The notes: generated by a model from the sequence alone, not told the origin. A stretch of DNA of 41,528 nucleotides from Flavobacteriaceae bacterium (GCA_029934835.1 JAOZLL010000006.1:15732-57259), one strand, 5' to 3'; shown: positions 7,987 to 16,779, counted from the first letter of the stretch. Made by a program: numbers and translations.

Positions 7987-9192
7987 CTATTCCTTTCCAT
8001 CTACATAATCTTGTAGATACTTGTATCGTTCTGTTAATTGTCCATTTTGTGTCATTCTAGCACGTAGTAAAATTCCATTTTTATCACCATCAAAAAAAGC
8101 GGGAATTACATGTTCTAAAAACATTTCTCCAAAACCATCACTTGCATCTTTTGGTAATTCTGCAGGTAAATTGTCAACTGCCATTACTGCGATATTAGTT
8201 GGGATCTTATAATCTACTTCTTCACCCGTTTTAGGATTATATCCATAAATTGGATCTGCAATGGTCGAAGCACGTAATGTTGAAGAAATCGGGCTTCCAA
8301 TATCACAACTGATATCTGCAACTACTTTTATGTTAAATTTGGAGTCTTTTGTCTCGTCGAGTGTGTAAAAATCTGGTGCTGCATCGTTATGGTAATGTCC
8401 AGCTATAAATAAATCTGCTACTTGCGTAAAGCGTTTAAAATCACCATTATATTCTTCTGGATGATCAAAAAAGTCAAACATATCTTTTTGAATGCCATCT
8501 GTACGTCGGTTATAATCAAGGACATCTAGTTGTACATAAACAGGTTCGTCAAATTCTTCAGTTAAGAAGCTTTCTACACTAACTTGTTTGATGTACATGG
8601 CATCTAGCATTTCTTTTGCGCCATTCCCTACGCGGCCAGTACCAGTAAGGACAATTTTTATTGCAGGTAAGTTTATTTTATGTAATTCATTTACCAAAGC
8701 AATTTTATCAGGAAGATCTTTTGATTTAGGCATTTCAAACAAATCATACTTTAATCCATAAGTACGAATTCCGTTGTAAGAACCTACAATACCTGCATAA
8801 TAACCAAAACCTATTAAACGTAAATTGTTTTGAGCAGTGATTACTTCATGATCGTATAATTCAATATTCTTAGCTAAAATAGCTTGTAATAATTTTCTGT
8901 TATAGGGTTGTTTTTTAAACGTATGTGAGAAAAAAAAATATTTCTTATTAGGTATGAGTGCATCAATAGGAACTTCTTTTACTCCTAAAATAACCTCATA
9001 GTCTGTGATATCATCAGTTACTTTTATTCCGGCTTTTTCATAGGCTTTATCGGGTATAATTCTAATATCAGAACTCTCTGCAATAATTTCTAAATCAGGA
9101 TATAAACCTAAGGCTTCTTTACAAATTTCAGGAGATAAGACTACGCGTTTATCTGGCGGCGTTTTTCGTTCTTTTGTGAGCGCTAATTTCAT
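7987..9192 (-). CDS. Saccharopine dehydrogenase (L-lysine-forming)/alanine dehydrogenase-like NAD oxidoreductase
   Basis: The 401-residue protein begins LALTKERKTPPDKRVVLSPE, the alanine-dehydrogenase/transhydrogenase N-terminal fold. It then has FFSHTFKKQPYNRKLL, comparable to the His/Lys substrate-binding segment of LYS1 saccharopine dehydrogenases, and a Rossmann GTGRVG at 184-189. DISCDIGSPISSTLR resembles the LYS1 C-terminal block. Flavobacteria lack the fungal lysine route, so the actual substrate is unclear; annotation as an NAD(P)-dependent oxidoreductase is the safe reading. It lies 12 bp after the NUDIX gene and 66 bp before udk, so it is probably in one operon with them. Confidence 0.75.
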   Translation of the reverse strand: MKLALTKERKTPPDKRVVLSPEICKEALGLYPDLEIIAESSDIRIIPDKAYEKAGIKVTDDITDYEVILGVKEVPIDALIPNKKYFFFSHTFKKQPYNRKLLQAILAKNIELYDHEVITAQNNLRLIGFGYYAGIVGSYNGIRTYGLKYDLFEMPKSKDLPDKIALVNELHKINLPAIKIVLTGTGRVGNGAKEMLDAMYIKQVSVESFLTEEFDEPVYVQLDVLDYNRRTDGIQKDMFDFFDHPEEYNGDFKRFTQVADLFIAGHYHNDAAPDFYTLDETKDSKFNIKVVADISCDIGSPISSTLRASTIADPIYGYNPKTGEEVDYKIPTNIAVMAVDNLPAELPKDASDGFGEMFLEHVIPAFFDGDKNGILLRARMTQNGQLTERYKYLQDYVDGKE

Positions 9193-9204
9193 GTGTTTAA
9201 ATTT

Positions 9205-9810
9205 TCATATTTTATTGTCTATATAATTTTTTATTAATTCTCTTATATTAGGGTACATACTTTTATAAAGTGTTTTTATACTCAATATTGGGACAAATTT
9301 TGCTAAAGAAATTCCTTCTTCATGTTGTGGAATAGGTTCTTTGTCATCATCAGTTTTCATTAAATACCAATGGGTTACTTTCAGCTTATTCCGATTGTCT
9401 TCATAGAATATATGATAGGTTGTATGTAAAGGTTTTTCTATTGACAATTTAGTTGTACCACATTCTTCTTCAACTTCACGTAGGGCAGTTCCTTCTTTAG
9501 ATTCACCTTCTTCCATTTTCCCTTTTGGTAAATCCCAATTTTGATTTCTAAAAATTAATAATATTTCTAGTTGATCTTTTAAAACCAAACCACCTGCTGC
9601 AATTACTGTTGTGAAAAAGGCTTTAAAATCTTCCCATAATAATACTAAATTAGGATGGTATAAATAGATGCCAGATGTTTGAGTATATCGTAATTTGTGT
9701 AAAACCTCATCAAAACTTATTTCTTTATAAAGATAAATTTCATAGGTAGAATCATTAGCAGCTTTGTCAGATAATATTATCGGTTTTTTGTTTACAAAAA
9801 CTTTATACAT
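9205..9810 (-). CDS. NUDIX hydrolase
   Basis: A complete Nudix box spans GKMEEGESKEGTALREVEEE plus CG, fitting GX5EX7REUXEEXGU, with an N-terminal extension of about 90 residues and LPKGK just before the box. The substrate is not predictable; diadenosine polyphosphates or oxidised nucleotides are usual for the group. The frame remains open up to an ATG at 9831, but I choose the ATG at 9808-9810 (protein starting MYKVFVNKKPI). The predicted -7 box at 9829-9836 overlaps the upstream ATG, so that codon could not be transcribed. First gene of the leftward run to 4707, and divergent from the pyrE remnant by only 7 bp. Confidence 0.88.
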   Translation of the reverse strand: MYKVFVNKKPIILSDKAANDSTYEIYLYKEISFDEVLHKLRYTQTSGIYLYHPNLVLLWEDFKAFFTTVIAAGGLVLKDQLEILLIFRNQNWDLPKGKMEEGESKEGTALREVEEECGTTKLSIEKPLHTTYHIFYEDNRNKLKVTHWYLMKTDDDKEPIPQHEEGISLAKFVPILSIKTLYKSMYPNIRELIKNYIDNKI

Positions 9811-9813
9811 TTG
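9806..9813 (+). promoter_or_regulatory. Predicted -7 box of pyrE/SRPBCC transcript
   Basis: TACATTTG matches TAnnTTTG and a TTG occurs 15 bp upstream (9788-9790). The box ends 4 nt before the pyrE ATG at 9818, implying a leaderless transcript. With pyrE broken it probably still drives the SRPBCC gene. Confidence 0.5.
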
Positions 9814-9817
9814 CCCT

Positions 9818-10105
9818 ATGATTTGCAACAAAGATACAGCAAAAAAAACTGCTAAACTACTCTTAGAAATAAATACAATTAAATTGCAACCTAATAATAA
9901 TTTTACATGCTATTCAGGATGGTTTGCTCCAATTTATTGTGGTAACAGGATTAGTTTATCCTATCCTAAGGCAAGTCATTTTATTAAAAAAGTATCTGTT
10001 GGTAAAGTTCAAGGTAATTATATTGATGTTGAAGTTATTGCATAGATTAAAAGTGCTATCCTTAAGACATGGCGAGAGAATCCATCAGAATGTACAAAGA
10101 ATTAA
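9818..10105 (+). pseudogene. pyrE: pyrE pseudogene (orotate phosphoribosyltransferase) with internal deletion
   Basis: From ATG 9818 the translation MICNKDTAKKTAKLLLEINT, then IKLQPNNNFT, SGWFAPIYCGNRISLSYP, is the standard N-terminus of orotate phosphoribosyltransferase. After about 55 codons the match ends and the frame stops at TAG 10043-10045. Beyond the stop, in the same frame, comes LKTWRENPSECTKN and a TAA at 10103-10105, which matches the C-terminal end of PyrE (typically LKxWRENPSEW). The whole middle, including the PRPP-binding loop, is gone. A complete gene would be about 640 bp; 288 remain. Gene order (NUDIX, pyrE, SRPBCC) is the usual flavobacterial one, so this is a decayed native gene, not an import. 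The enzyme cannot work. Confidence 0.85.
9829..9836 (-). promoter_or_regulatory. Predicted -7 box of the NUDIX-gene operon
   Basis: The plus-strand CAAAGATA reads TATCTTTG on the minus strand (TAnnTTTG). It overlaps the first codons of the divergent pyrE remnant and places the transcript start about 12 nt before the ATG at 9810. Confidence 0.5.
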
Positions 10106-10119
10106 AATAAAATATAGAA

Positions 10120-10509
10120 ATGAATTTAGAGAGTCCAAAATCATCAGTAAAAAAAACACAAAAAGACTTATTTGAGTTTTTAACAAACACAACCAACTAC
10201 AAACAATTGTTGCCCGACTCTTTAGAAGAGTTTGATGCAAATGATAACTCGTTTAAGTTTGGCTTAAAAGGAATGCCCTCTATTCGATTGGCTTTTTCTG
10301 AAAAGATAGAGTATGACACTATTAAACTCAAGGCAACTTCTGATAATTTTCCGGTGTTTTTAATTTGTAAGATTGAACAAAAAACTGAAAACGAGGCAAG
10401 TGTGCAATTGTTTTTTGAAGGTGATATTAATCCCATGATGGCTATGATGATTAAAAAACCACTTCAAAATTTGTTAAATACGCTAGCTGAGAATATGAGT
10501 GCTTTGTAA
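10120..10509 (+). CDS. SRPBCC (START/polyketide-cyclase-like) family protein
   Basis: A 129-residue soluble protein with the helix-grip pattern of SRPBCC proteins: an N-terminal beta strand (ESPKSSVKKTQ), FEFLTNTTNYKQLLPDS resembling the usual F-x-x-L-x-N-x-x-N-x-x-x-L-M-P segment, alternating strands, and a long amphipathic C-terminal helix (IKKPLQNLLNTLAENM). In flavobacteria this small gene regularly follows pyrE, and the function is unknown. Here it lies 14 bp after the end of the pyrE remnant and presumably still uses the pyrE promoter at 9806. It appears intact, so whatever it does is independent of PyrE activity. Confidence 0.75.
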   Translation: MNLESPKSSVKKTQKDLFEFLTNTTNYKQLLPDSLEEFDANDNSFKFGLKGMPSIRLAFSEKIEYDTIKLKATSDNFPVFLICKIEQKTENEASVQLFFEGDINPMMAMMIKKPLQNLLNTLAENMSAL

Positions 10510-10549
10510 GTGAAAATATAAAAAATGCATTAATAGGTTTTTACTTTTA

Positions 10550-11305
10550 TTATTCTTTTACGTCTTTGTGTCTTAGTTGTAAAAATTTAATCTCTTTAAG
10601 ATTAAATTCTCTGATTTTTTTAGAGGTCAATTCAATCTGTAATTTACCTTCAGTAGAAATACCCACAATTTTTCCTTCAAATTTATTTTGATCAATATCT
10701 TGATACCATGCTAATTTTTGCCATAAAAACAGATTTTCTAGGTATTCTTGTTTAAAAAAATCTCTAGAATTATTTTCTAAAGTTGTTATGTGATTTTTGA
10801 TTGAGTTACTGATTTTTAAAAACAACTCATCTAAATCAATATCTTTTCCAAGAATTATTTTTAGTGAACTAACATTAGGAATTGTTGCTGGAAATTTGGT
10901 CTGATTACAATTTAATCCTATTCCTACAATACTGTGTTTAAGTATGGTATTACTGACAGTGTTTTCAATTAATATACCTCCAATTTTATAATTGTCTGCC
11001 ATTATGTCGTTTGGCCATTTTATTTGAATAGAAGGATGATAGTTTTTCAAAACCGTTATAATAGCCAAAGATATTGCTTGATTTAATTCAAATTGTCTAT
11101 CAATACGAAATTGATTAATCTTTATAAATATACTGAAAATCAAGTTTTTATCCCTTTCAGAATGCCATGAATTACCTCTTTGACCTCTGCCTTGCGTTTG
11201 TTCATCGGTTAAGACAATTGTATAATTATCAGGAGTATTTGTTCGAATCCATTCTTTTAAATATGTATTAGTAGATGTGGTGGTATGGAGTTTGAGTATC
11301 CTCAT
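10550..11305 (-). CDS. birA: Biotin--[acetyl-CoA-carboxylase] ligase
   Basis: Catalytic domain of biotin protein ligase with no N-terminal HTH, so an enzyme and not a repressor. TTTSTNTYL, the biotinyl-AMP loop GRGQRGNSW, KWPNDIM, IGGILIE and GIGLNCNQ are all present. It attaches biotin to carboxylase carrier proteins. An upstream ATG at 11317 would add MQVI; I prefer the ATG at 11305 because MRILKLHTTTSTN aligns with the usual start of the family. The last residues, LRHKDVKE, are encoded by a copy of the dispersed repeat found at other gene borders, so the C-terminal tail is probably an acquired extension. Divergent from rsfS. Confidence 0.9.
   Translation of the reverse strand: MRILKLHTTTSTNTYLKEWIRTNTPDNYTIVLTDEQTQGRGQRGNSWHSERDKNLIFSIFIKINQFRIDRQFELNQAISLAIITVLKNYHPSIQIKWPNDIMADNYKIGGILIENTVSNTILKHSIVGIGLNCNQTKFPATIPNVSSLKIILGKDIDLDELFLKISNSIKNHITTLENNSRDFFKQEYLENLFLWQKLAWYQDIDQNKFEGKIVGISTEGKLQIELTSKKIREFNLKEIKFLQLRHKDVKE
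10555..10586 (+). repeat. Dispersed intergenic repeat, family 1, copy B (inside birA 3' end)
   Basis: ACGTCTTTGTGTCTTAGTTG is a degenerate copy of the repeat at 4671. It lies inside the end of the birA reading frame and encodes the tail QLRHKDVKE on the minus strand. Confidence 0.65.
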
Positions 11306-11405
11306 AATAACTTGCATTTATGCACGAAGTTGTAAAAATAGCATTTTGCTTTTGATTGTTTGTAAACAGCGAGATAATTTAGCTAAAACAAATAGACAAA
11401 AGTTG

Positions 11406-11413
11406 TATGTTTG
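11406..11413 (+). promoter_or_regulatory. Predicted -7 box of the rsfS-ftsH operon
   Basis: TATGTTTG fits TAnnTTTG and lies 21 nt upstream of the rsfS ATG. No clear TTG at -33 was seen. Confidence 0.45.
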
Positions 11414-11434
11414 TATCAAATTTAAAACTACTGA

Positions 11435-11794
11435 ATGAATAAATTAAAATCAAGCACAGACCAGTTAATAACTGAAATTATTAAAGGAATAGAGGAGAAT
11501 AAAGGATTAGATATCACTTTATTAGATTTAAGAGAGATTGAGAATACGGTTTGTGATTATTTTATCATTGCTTCTGGAAATTCGAACACACATGTGAGTT
11601 CAATTGCAGGTAGTGTAGAAAAAGAAGTAAGTAAGGTTTTGCATGAAAAGCCTTGGCATACTGAAGGAGAACAGTTGGCAGAATGGGTGTTGTTAGATTA
11701 TGTAAATGTTGTTGTACACATTTTTCAAAAACCCGTACGAGAACATTATGATATCGAAGGACTTTGGGGAGATGCAAAAATTACTAATTTTTAA
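11435..11794 (+). CDS. rsfS: Ribosomal silencing factor RsfS
   Basis: 119 residues, the normal length. VCDYFIIASGNSNTHVSSIA and KPWHTEGEQLAEWVLLDYVN are the conserved blocks of the RsfS/Iojap family, and HYDIEGLWGDA is the typical C-terminus. RsfS binds ribosomal protein L14 and blocks joining of the 30S and 50S subunits when nutrients are short. It is the first gene of a rightward operon, 21 bp ahead of ftsH, with a -7 box just upstream. Confidence 0.93.
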   Translation: MNKLKSSTDQLITEIIKGIEENKGLDITLLDLREIENTVCDYFIIASGNSNTHVSSIAGSVEKEVSKVLHEKPWHTEGEQLAEWVLLDYVNVVVHIFQKPVREHYDIEGLWGDAKITNF

Positions 11795-11815
11795 GTAACA
11801 GTTTAAGAAGATTAA

Positions 11816-13876
11816 ATGGGTAAAAACACTGAGAATAACAAAGAGGTTAAAAATAAAAAAACTGATGAAAAGGAACAAAAAAATGAAAAACCTCCTTTTC
11901 AAAAGCCAGATTTAAAAGATCTTAAAAAGCCCAAAATGGGTATGAATTGGTTGTATATAGCAATTTTCCTATTCTTGGGTTATATGCTTTTGCAGAATAC
12001 CAATCCTGAAAAGAACATTCATGAAATATCACTTTCTAAATTTGAAACTTTATTACAAAATAAAGAACTTGATAGTGTCATAATATTTGATCAAAAGAGA
12101 ATGGCTACTGCTTTTTTGAGTATTGAAGCAGCTGAAAAAAAAGAACATGAAAACGCATCTGTTGGAGGCTTATTTGGGGCAAAGGCAAAGAAACCTTATT
12201 ATACTTTCCGTTATGGAGATTTACAGCTATTCCAAGAAAATTTAGATGCAGCAATTGCAGATAAAAAGATTACGCAATATAAATTAGAATCTAGTAGTGA
12301 TTGGATGATGTTGTTGGGTAATATTTTACCTTTTATTTTGTTTATTGGTATTTGGATATACATTATGAAAAGAATGTCAGGTGGAGCAGGTGGAGCAGGT
12401 GGGCAAATTTTTAATATTGGAAAATCTAAAGCAAAGCTATTTGATCAAGATCAAAAAGTAAAAACATCTTTTAAAGATGTAGCAGGATTAGAAGGAGCAA
12501 AAGAGGAAATGAAGGAAATTGTTGACTTTCTTAAAAATGCTGATAAATATACGTCACTAGGAGCTAAAATCCCTAAAGGGGCAATTTTGGTTGGACCTCC
12601 AGGAACAGGTAAAACACTTATTGCAAAAGCAGTTGCAGGAGAAGCAAATGTGCCATTTTTCTCACTGTCTGGTTCAGATTTTGTAGAAATGTTTGTTGGT
12701 GTTGGTGCCTCTCGAGTACGTGATTTATTTAAACAGGCAAAACAAAAAGCACCATCTATTATTTTTATTGATGAAATTGATGCTATTGGACGCGCCCGTG
12801 GAAAGAATAATATGACAGGTGGAAATGATGAGCGAGAAAACACTTTAAATCAGTTATTAACAGAAATGGATGGTTTTGATTCACAAACCAACGTTATTGT
12901 TATTGCAGCCACCAACCGTGCGGATGTGTTGGATAAAGCTTTGATGCGAGCTGGTCGTTTTGACCGTCAAATTTATGTTGATTTACCTGATAAAAATGAA
13001 CGTAAAGAAATATTTGAAGTTCATATAAAACCTCTAAAATTAGCTAAAGATTTAGATTTGGAGTTTTTATCCAAACAAACACCTGGTTTTTCGGGAGCGG
13101 ATATTGCTAATGTTTGTAACGAAGCAGCGTTAGTAGCTGCAAGAAAAGGTAAAAAAACAGTTCACCACCAAGATTTTTTAGATGCGGTTGATCGTATCAT
13201 TGGTGGACTAGAGAAAAAAAATAAAATTGTTACCGCATTAGAGCGAAAAACAATTGCTTATCATGAAGCAGGACATGCAACAGTTAGTTGGATGACAGAA
13301 CATGCTGCTCCACTTGTAAAAGTAACAATTGTTCCTCGTGGGCAATCTTTAGGTGCTGCTTGGTATCTACCCGAAGAACGTCTGATTGTTAAAACCAATC
13401 AAATGTTAGATGAAATGTGTGCTACTTTAGCCGGTAGAGCTGCTGAAAAAGTTATTTTTAATGAGATATCAACGGGTGCTTTAAACGATTTAGAAAAAGT
13501 TACCAAACAAGCAAGAGCAATGGTAACTGTCTATGGGTTAAATGATAAAATAGGAAACCTTACCTTTTATGATTCTGCAAATCAAGAATATGGTTTTACT
13601 AAGCCTTATAGTGATGATACGGCTAAGATAATTGATGATGAAATTTCCAAAATAATTGAGGAGCAGTACCAACGTGCTATTAGTATTATCGAGGAGAATA
13701 AGGAGAAATTAACCTCGCTAGCAGAACAATTGTTAAAAAAAGAAGTAATCTTTGAAAATGATTTAATAAAAATATTTGGGAAACGGCCACATGAAAAAAC
13801 CCTAACCGAAGAAACTGTTAATGGTAAAAAATCAAAAGATCAATCAAAAACAGAAGATGATAAATCAAATGATTAA
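11816..13876 (+). CDS. ftsH: ATP-dependent zinc metalloprotease FtsH
   Basis: The 686-residue membrane AAA+ protease degrades unassembled membrane proteins and short-lived regulators. A lysine/glutamate-rich cytoplasmic N-terminus (1-42) precedes TM1 (about 43-60), a periplasmic FtsH-ext domain (65-160) and TM2 (about 163-184). Walker A GPPGTGKT is at 260-267, Walker [10 protein letters not shown] near 315-323, the second region of homology follows around 364-384, and the zinc motif HEAGH is at 483-487. The extended charged N-terminus is common in Bacteroidota FtsH. It lies 21 bp after rsfS and 9 bp before the LUD-domain gene, with cdsA and psd following, a conserved flavobacterial operon linking membrane quality control and phospholipid synthesis. 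Confidence 0.96.
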   Translation: MGKNTENNKEVKNKKTDEKEQKNEKPPFQKPDLKDLKKPKMGMNWLYIAIFLFLGYMLLQNTNPEKNIHEISLSKFETLLQNKELDSVIIFDQKRMATAFLSIEAAEKKEHENASVGGLFGAKAKKPYYTFRYGDLQLFQENLDAAIADKKITQYKLESSSDWMMLLGNILPFILFIGIWIYIMKRMSGGAGGAGGQIFNIGKSKAKLFDQDQKVKTSFKDVAGLEGAKEEMKEIVDFLKNADKYTSLGAKIPKGAILVGPPGTGKTLIAKAVAGEANVPFFSLSGSDFVEMFVGVGASRVRDLFKQAKQKAPSIIFIDEIDAIGRARGKNNMTGGNDERENTLNQLLTEMDGFDSQTNVIVIAATNRADVLDKALMRAGRFDRQIYVDLPDKNERKEIFEVHIKPLKLAKDLDLEFLSKQTPGFSGADIANVCNEAALVAARKGKKTVHHQDFLDAVDRIIGGLEKKNKIVTALERKTIAYHEAGHATVSWMTEHAAPLVKVTIVPRGQSLGAAWYLPEERLIVKTNQMLDEMCATLAGRAAEKVIFNEISTGALNDLEKVTKQARAMVTVYGLNDKIGNLTFYDSANQEYGFTKPYSDDTAKIIDDEISKIIEEQYQRAISIIEENKEKLTSLAEQLLKKEVIFENDLIKIFGKRPHEKTLTEETVNGKKSKDQSKTEDDKSND

Positions 13877-13885
13877 TTTTTATTA

Positions 13886-14467
13886 ATGAGTGTTTTTGAT
13901 AAAATATTTGGTAAAAAAGAACCTATTCAAGAATCCAAATCAAATTCTGAAAAAGATATTGATACTGCTCCTGACACCTTATTTGTTGAAAACTTTAAAA
14001 CTAATGGAGGAAAGTTTTTATATTGTGATCAGCAGGAAGAAGTTTTAGGTTTTTTACAAAATATTTTTAAAGAAAACACTTGGGAATCAGCTCTTTGTGA
14101 GAATAAAAATCTTAGGGAAAACCTGAACATTTTAGATATCCCATTTGATGAAAAAGCAACTGTTTTTTATACAACTTGTGAACACTTAATAGTAGAAGAC
14201 GGAAGTATTTTATTTTCATCAAATCAACTAAAAGAGGTAAAGCTAACACAATACCCAAGTAATTTTATTGTTTTTGCAACAACAAGTCAGCTTATTCAAA
14301 GTAAAGATAAGGCGTTGACAAGTATAAAATATCGATTTAAGAAAGAAATTCCATCAAATATTAGCGCTATTAAAGATTATATGCCACATAAAAAAGATCC
14401 AAATTTTTTAAACTATGGCAATACTAATTCAAAAAACTTATATTTGTTACTCTTTGAAGATTTATAA
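13886..14467 (+). CDS. LUD-domain (LutC/YkgG-like) protein
   Basis: A 193-residue soluble protein with a linker-like charged N-terminus (about 1-40) and then the LUD fold. TTCEHLIVEDGSILFSS resembles the segment around the conserved T-x-x-E-A/H-x-I-A-E-T-G stretch of LutC-type proteins, and TTSQLIQSKDKAL follows. Members of the wider family take part in lactate utilisation (LutABC), but there are no lutA or lutB genes here. The constant position between ftsH and cdsA in flavobacteria suggests an unrelated, unstudied role. Tight spacing (9 bp upstream, 3 bp downstream) supports co-translation with its neighbours. Confidence 0.75.
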   Translation: MSVFDKIFGKKEPIQESKSNSEKDIDTAPDTLFVENFKTNGGKFLYCDQQEEVLGFLQNIFKENTWESALCENKNLRENLNILDIPFDEKATVFYTTCEHLIVEDGSILFSSNQLKEVKLTQYPSNFIVFATTSQLIQSKDKALTSIKYRFKKEIPSNISAIKDYMPHKKDPNFLNYGNTNSKNLYLLLFEDL

Positions 14468-14470
14468 CCG

Positions 14471-15286
14471 ATGAACAACTTTACAAAACGATTAGTTTTT
14501 GGATCAATCTACGTTGCTATTCTCGCTTTTGGGATTTTATATTCTAAGATTTCGTTTATTAGTTTATTCTTTGTTTTAATGCTTGTAACTTTATATGAGT
14601 TTATGAGTATCATAAAACTTAAAAGTATTTTTCCTTATATTATTTCATTCTTTTTGTTTGTATTTGCAAATATTATTAATGTTAAGGATATTCCTTCACG
14701 AATCTTATCAGAATATGCAGGGATTGCTTTATTTTTAAGTTTTTTTGCAGCATTTATTTCAATTCTTTTTGCTAAGAAAGATGAAGTGGTTAGCCATTTA
14801 GGAAGAATTTTTCTAACGATAATATACATAGCCGTACCTTTTACATTAATTGCACAAATTCCTTTTATAAATAATGAATTTGCATTTGTAAATACGACCA
14901 TCCTAGGTGTGTTTATTTTGGTATGGGTAAATGATACTTTTGCATATCTAATAGGAAAAAATTTTGGTAAAAGAAAACTACTAGAGCGAATTTCACCTAA
15001 CAAAACAGTAGAAGGTTTTATAGGAGGAATGATATTCACATTTATAGGAGGATACGTCTTGTCATTATTCTTTACTAAAATGTCAATGGTAAATTGGTTG
15101 GCTTTTTCAGCAATTGTTAGTACCTTTGGAGTATTAGGAGATTTAATTGAATCGATGTTTAAAAGACAAGGAAACGTTAAGGATAGTAGTAATTTTATTC
15201 CTGGTCATGGTGGCTTTTTAGACCGCTTAGATAGTGTCATATTTGCTGCTCCTTTTATATTTATTTACTTATTAATTATTTCATAA
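14471..15286 (+). CDS. cdsA: Phosphatidate cytidylyltransferase
   Basis: The 271-residue protein has about eight membrane helices and makes CDP-diacylglycerol from phosphatidate and CTP. WVNDTFAYLIGKNFGKRKL, SPNKTVEGFIGG and GDLIESMFKRQGNVKDSSN, followed by PGHGGFLDRLDS, are the CdsA signature; the last stretch carries the metal- and CTP-binding aspartates. The length is normal. It starts 3 bp after the LUD gene and ends 1 bp before psd, so all three are surely in one transcript. It supplies the substrate for phosphatidylserine synthesis, upstream of the Psd product. Confidence 0.95.
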   Translation: MNNFTKRLVFGSIYVAILAFGILYSKISFISLFFVLMLVTLYEFMSIIKLKSIFPYIISFFLFVFANIINVKDIPSRILSEYAGIALFLSFFAAFISILFAKKDEVVSHLGRIFLTIIYIAVPFTLIAQIPFINNEFAFVNTTILGVFILVWVNDTFAYLIGKNFGKRKLLERISPNKTVEGFIGGMIFTFIGGYVLSLFFTKMSMVNWLAFSAIVSTFGVLGDLIESMFKRQGNVKDSSNFIPGHGGFLDRLDSVIFAAPFIFIYLLIIS

Positions 15287-15287
15287 A

Positions 15288-15941
15288 ATGTTTCATAAAG
15301 AAGGTTACAAGATAATTACAATTACCATGTTTATTTTAGCAATTGGTGTTATTGCTGCGGATAAATACATAGATACCTATTGGGTGCAAAAAACTATTCA
15401 AGTGATCTTTTTGGCACTAGCACTTTTAGTCTTACAATTTTTTAGAAATCCTAAAAGGAATACACTAGAAAATGAGGCACATATTATTGCACCAGTTGAT
15501 GGTGAAATAGTAGCCATTGAAGAAGTAACCGAATCTGAATTTTTTAAAGATAAACGTCGTCAGATTTCTATTTTTATGACTCCTTTAAATGTTCATGTAA
15601 CACGTTATCCTATCAGTGGTAAAGTCATTTTTTCTAAATACCATAAAGGAAAATATTTAGTTGCTTCTCATCCAAAATCATCAACTGAAAACGAACGAAC
15701 AACTATTGTTGTAGAAAATAAAACAGTTGGGAAAATTCTCTACAGACAAGTAGCTGGAGCAGTTGCAAGAAGAATTGTTAATTATGCTAAAGTTGGAGAT
15801 AAAGCACTACAAGGAGCTGATTCTGGTTTTATAAAATTTGGTTCGCGAGCTGATGTATTTGTTCCATTAGACTTCGAAGTGAAAATTAAAATGGGAGACA
15901 AAATTTGTGGTGGAGAGCAAGTTATTGCTCAAAAATCATAA
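15288..15941 (+). CDS. psd: Phosphatidylserine decarboxylase
   Basis: The 217-residue short-type (archaetidylserine-decarboxylase-like) enzyme makes phosphatidylethanolamine from phosphatidylserine. Two N-terminal hydrophobic segments (about 8-25 and 34-52) anchor it; FFRNPKR, HIIAPVDGEIV, FMTPLNVHVTRYPISG and the self-cleavage site FGSRADVF (Gly185-Ser186, where the Ser becomes the pyruvoyl group) are all present. It starts 1 bp after the cdsA stop. Phosphatidylethanolamine is a main membrane lipid in Bacteroidota, consistent with the linkage to cdsA. Confidence 0.94.
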   Translation: MFHKEGYKIITITMFILAIGVIAADKYIDTYWVQKTIQVIFLALALLVLQFFRNPKRNTLENEAHIIAPVDGEIVAIEEVTESEFFKDKRRQISIFMTPLNVHVTRYPISGKVIFSKYHKGKYLVASHPKSSTENERTTIVVENKTVGKILYRQVAGAVARRIVNYAKVGDKALQGADSGFIKFGSRADVFVPLDFEVKIKMGDKICGGEQVIAQKS

Positions 15942-16010
15942 ATTTTTTTCAAAATCAATTCTATTTGTCAAGGTAGTTTATATCTTGAATAATAAATAAA
16001 AAATCAATCT

Positions 16011-16643
16011 ATGTATACTAAAATGATTATTTCAGTCTTAGCATTATTTTTTGCATTTTCTATTGTTTCTTGTAATCAAATCAAAAAGGAAAAAGCTAAT
16101 GTTGATCAATTTGATAAATCAGGCAAAAAGTACTCCATTGTTCCTAAAACAACGACTATTTTTTGGACAGGTTATAAAACAACTGCTAAGACACCAGTAA
16201 AAGGGAAGTTTACTAGACTAAATATCTTAAATAGTAAACGAACTAATACGGCTCGTGAAGCTATTGATGGGCTAGAATTTTCTATCCCAATTAGTAGTTT
16301 GTTTAGTAATGAAGAATCACGAGACACTAAAATAAAAGACTTGTTTTTTGGCATTATGGATCAAACAGAACTTTTAAGTGGTACACTAAATATTGTTAAC
16401 GATACGTTGGCTAATGTAAATTTAAAAATGAATGGTATTTCTAAAGAGTTTCCATTATCTTATTTTATCAGTGGTCAAATGCTGTCCATGCAAGGTACAC
16501 TAAACCTTGATAATTGGAATACTGAAAAAGCCATGAAATCTTTCCACAAAGCCTGCGAAGAAAAGCATACAGGCAACGATGGGATAAGTAAAACTTGGCA
16601 TGATGTTGGCATTAATGTGGAGAGCTACTTAAAAGTAGAATAA
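16011..16643 (+). CDS. YceI-like lipoprotein
   Basis: The 210-residue protein has a lipoprotein signal peptide with the lipobox SIVSC, Cys21 becoming the lipidated N-terminus. The mature part has IVPKTTTIFWTGYKTTAKTPVKG, like the YceI beta-barrel start (WxGxK...V.G), with DGLEFSIPISSL and DNWNTEKAMKSF further on. YceI proteins form lipocalin-like barrels that bind long polyisoprenoid or quinone-type molecules. The gene begins 69 bp after psd and may be read from its own promoter; no consensus box was evident. Confident as to family, unknown ligand. Confidence 0.8.
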   Translation: MYTKMIISVLALFFAFSIVSCNQIKKEKANVDQFDKSGKKYSIVPKTTTIFWTGYKTTAKTPVKGKFTRLNILNSKRTNTAREAIDGLEFSIPISSLFSNEESRDTKIKDLFFGIMDQTELLSGTLNIVNDTLANVNLKMNGISKEFPLSYFISGQMLSMQGTLNLDNWNTEKAMKSFHKACEEKHTGNDGISKTWHDVGINVESYLKVE

Positions 16644-16697
16644 ATCTTATTTTATCAAAATAATATTTATAAAAAAGTGCCCAAATTTCTATGATAC

Positions 16698-16754
16698 GAG
16701 CATGTCTAAACTTGATACATAACGAAATGATTAATAGCGAACACCATGTGTCAC
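16698..16754 (+). promoter_or_regulatory. 57-bp shared upstream element, copy 1
   Basis: From GAGCATGTC to GTGTCAC, this segment matches 23450-23506 at 48 of 57 positions with no gaps. It ends 25 nt before the ATG of the DUF5686 gene; the other copy ends 24 nt before the ATG of another exported protein. TGATAC (16713-16718) can pair with GTGTCA (16748-16753). Candidate 5'-UTR element or promoter class. Confidence 0.65.
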
Positions 16755-16779
16755 CTATAAAAAATGAAAATTCAGATAC

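Noticed and set aside
9924-10175. 83-codon plus-strand frame after pyrE start
   Set aside because: It is an out-of-frame reading through the pyrE deletion scar; the true remnant frame is 9818-10105.
12451-12843. 130-codon minus-strand frame inside ftsH
   Set aside because: Antisense shadow of the AAA+ domain; no start context or recognisable protein.
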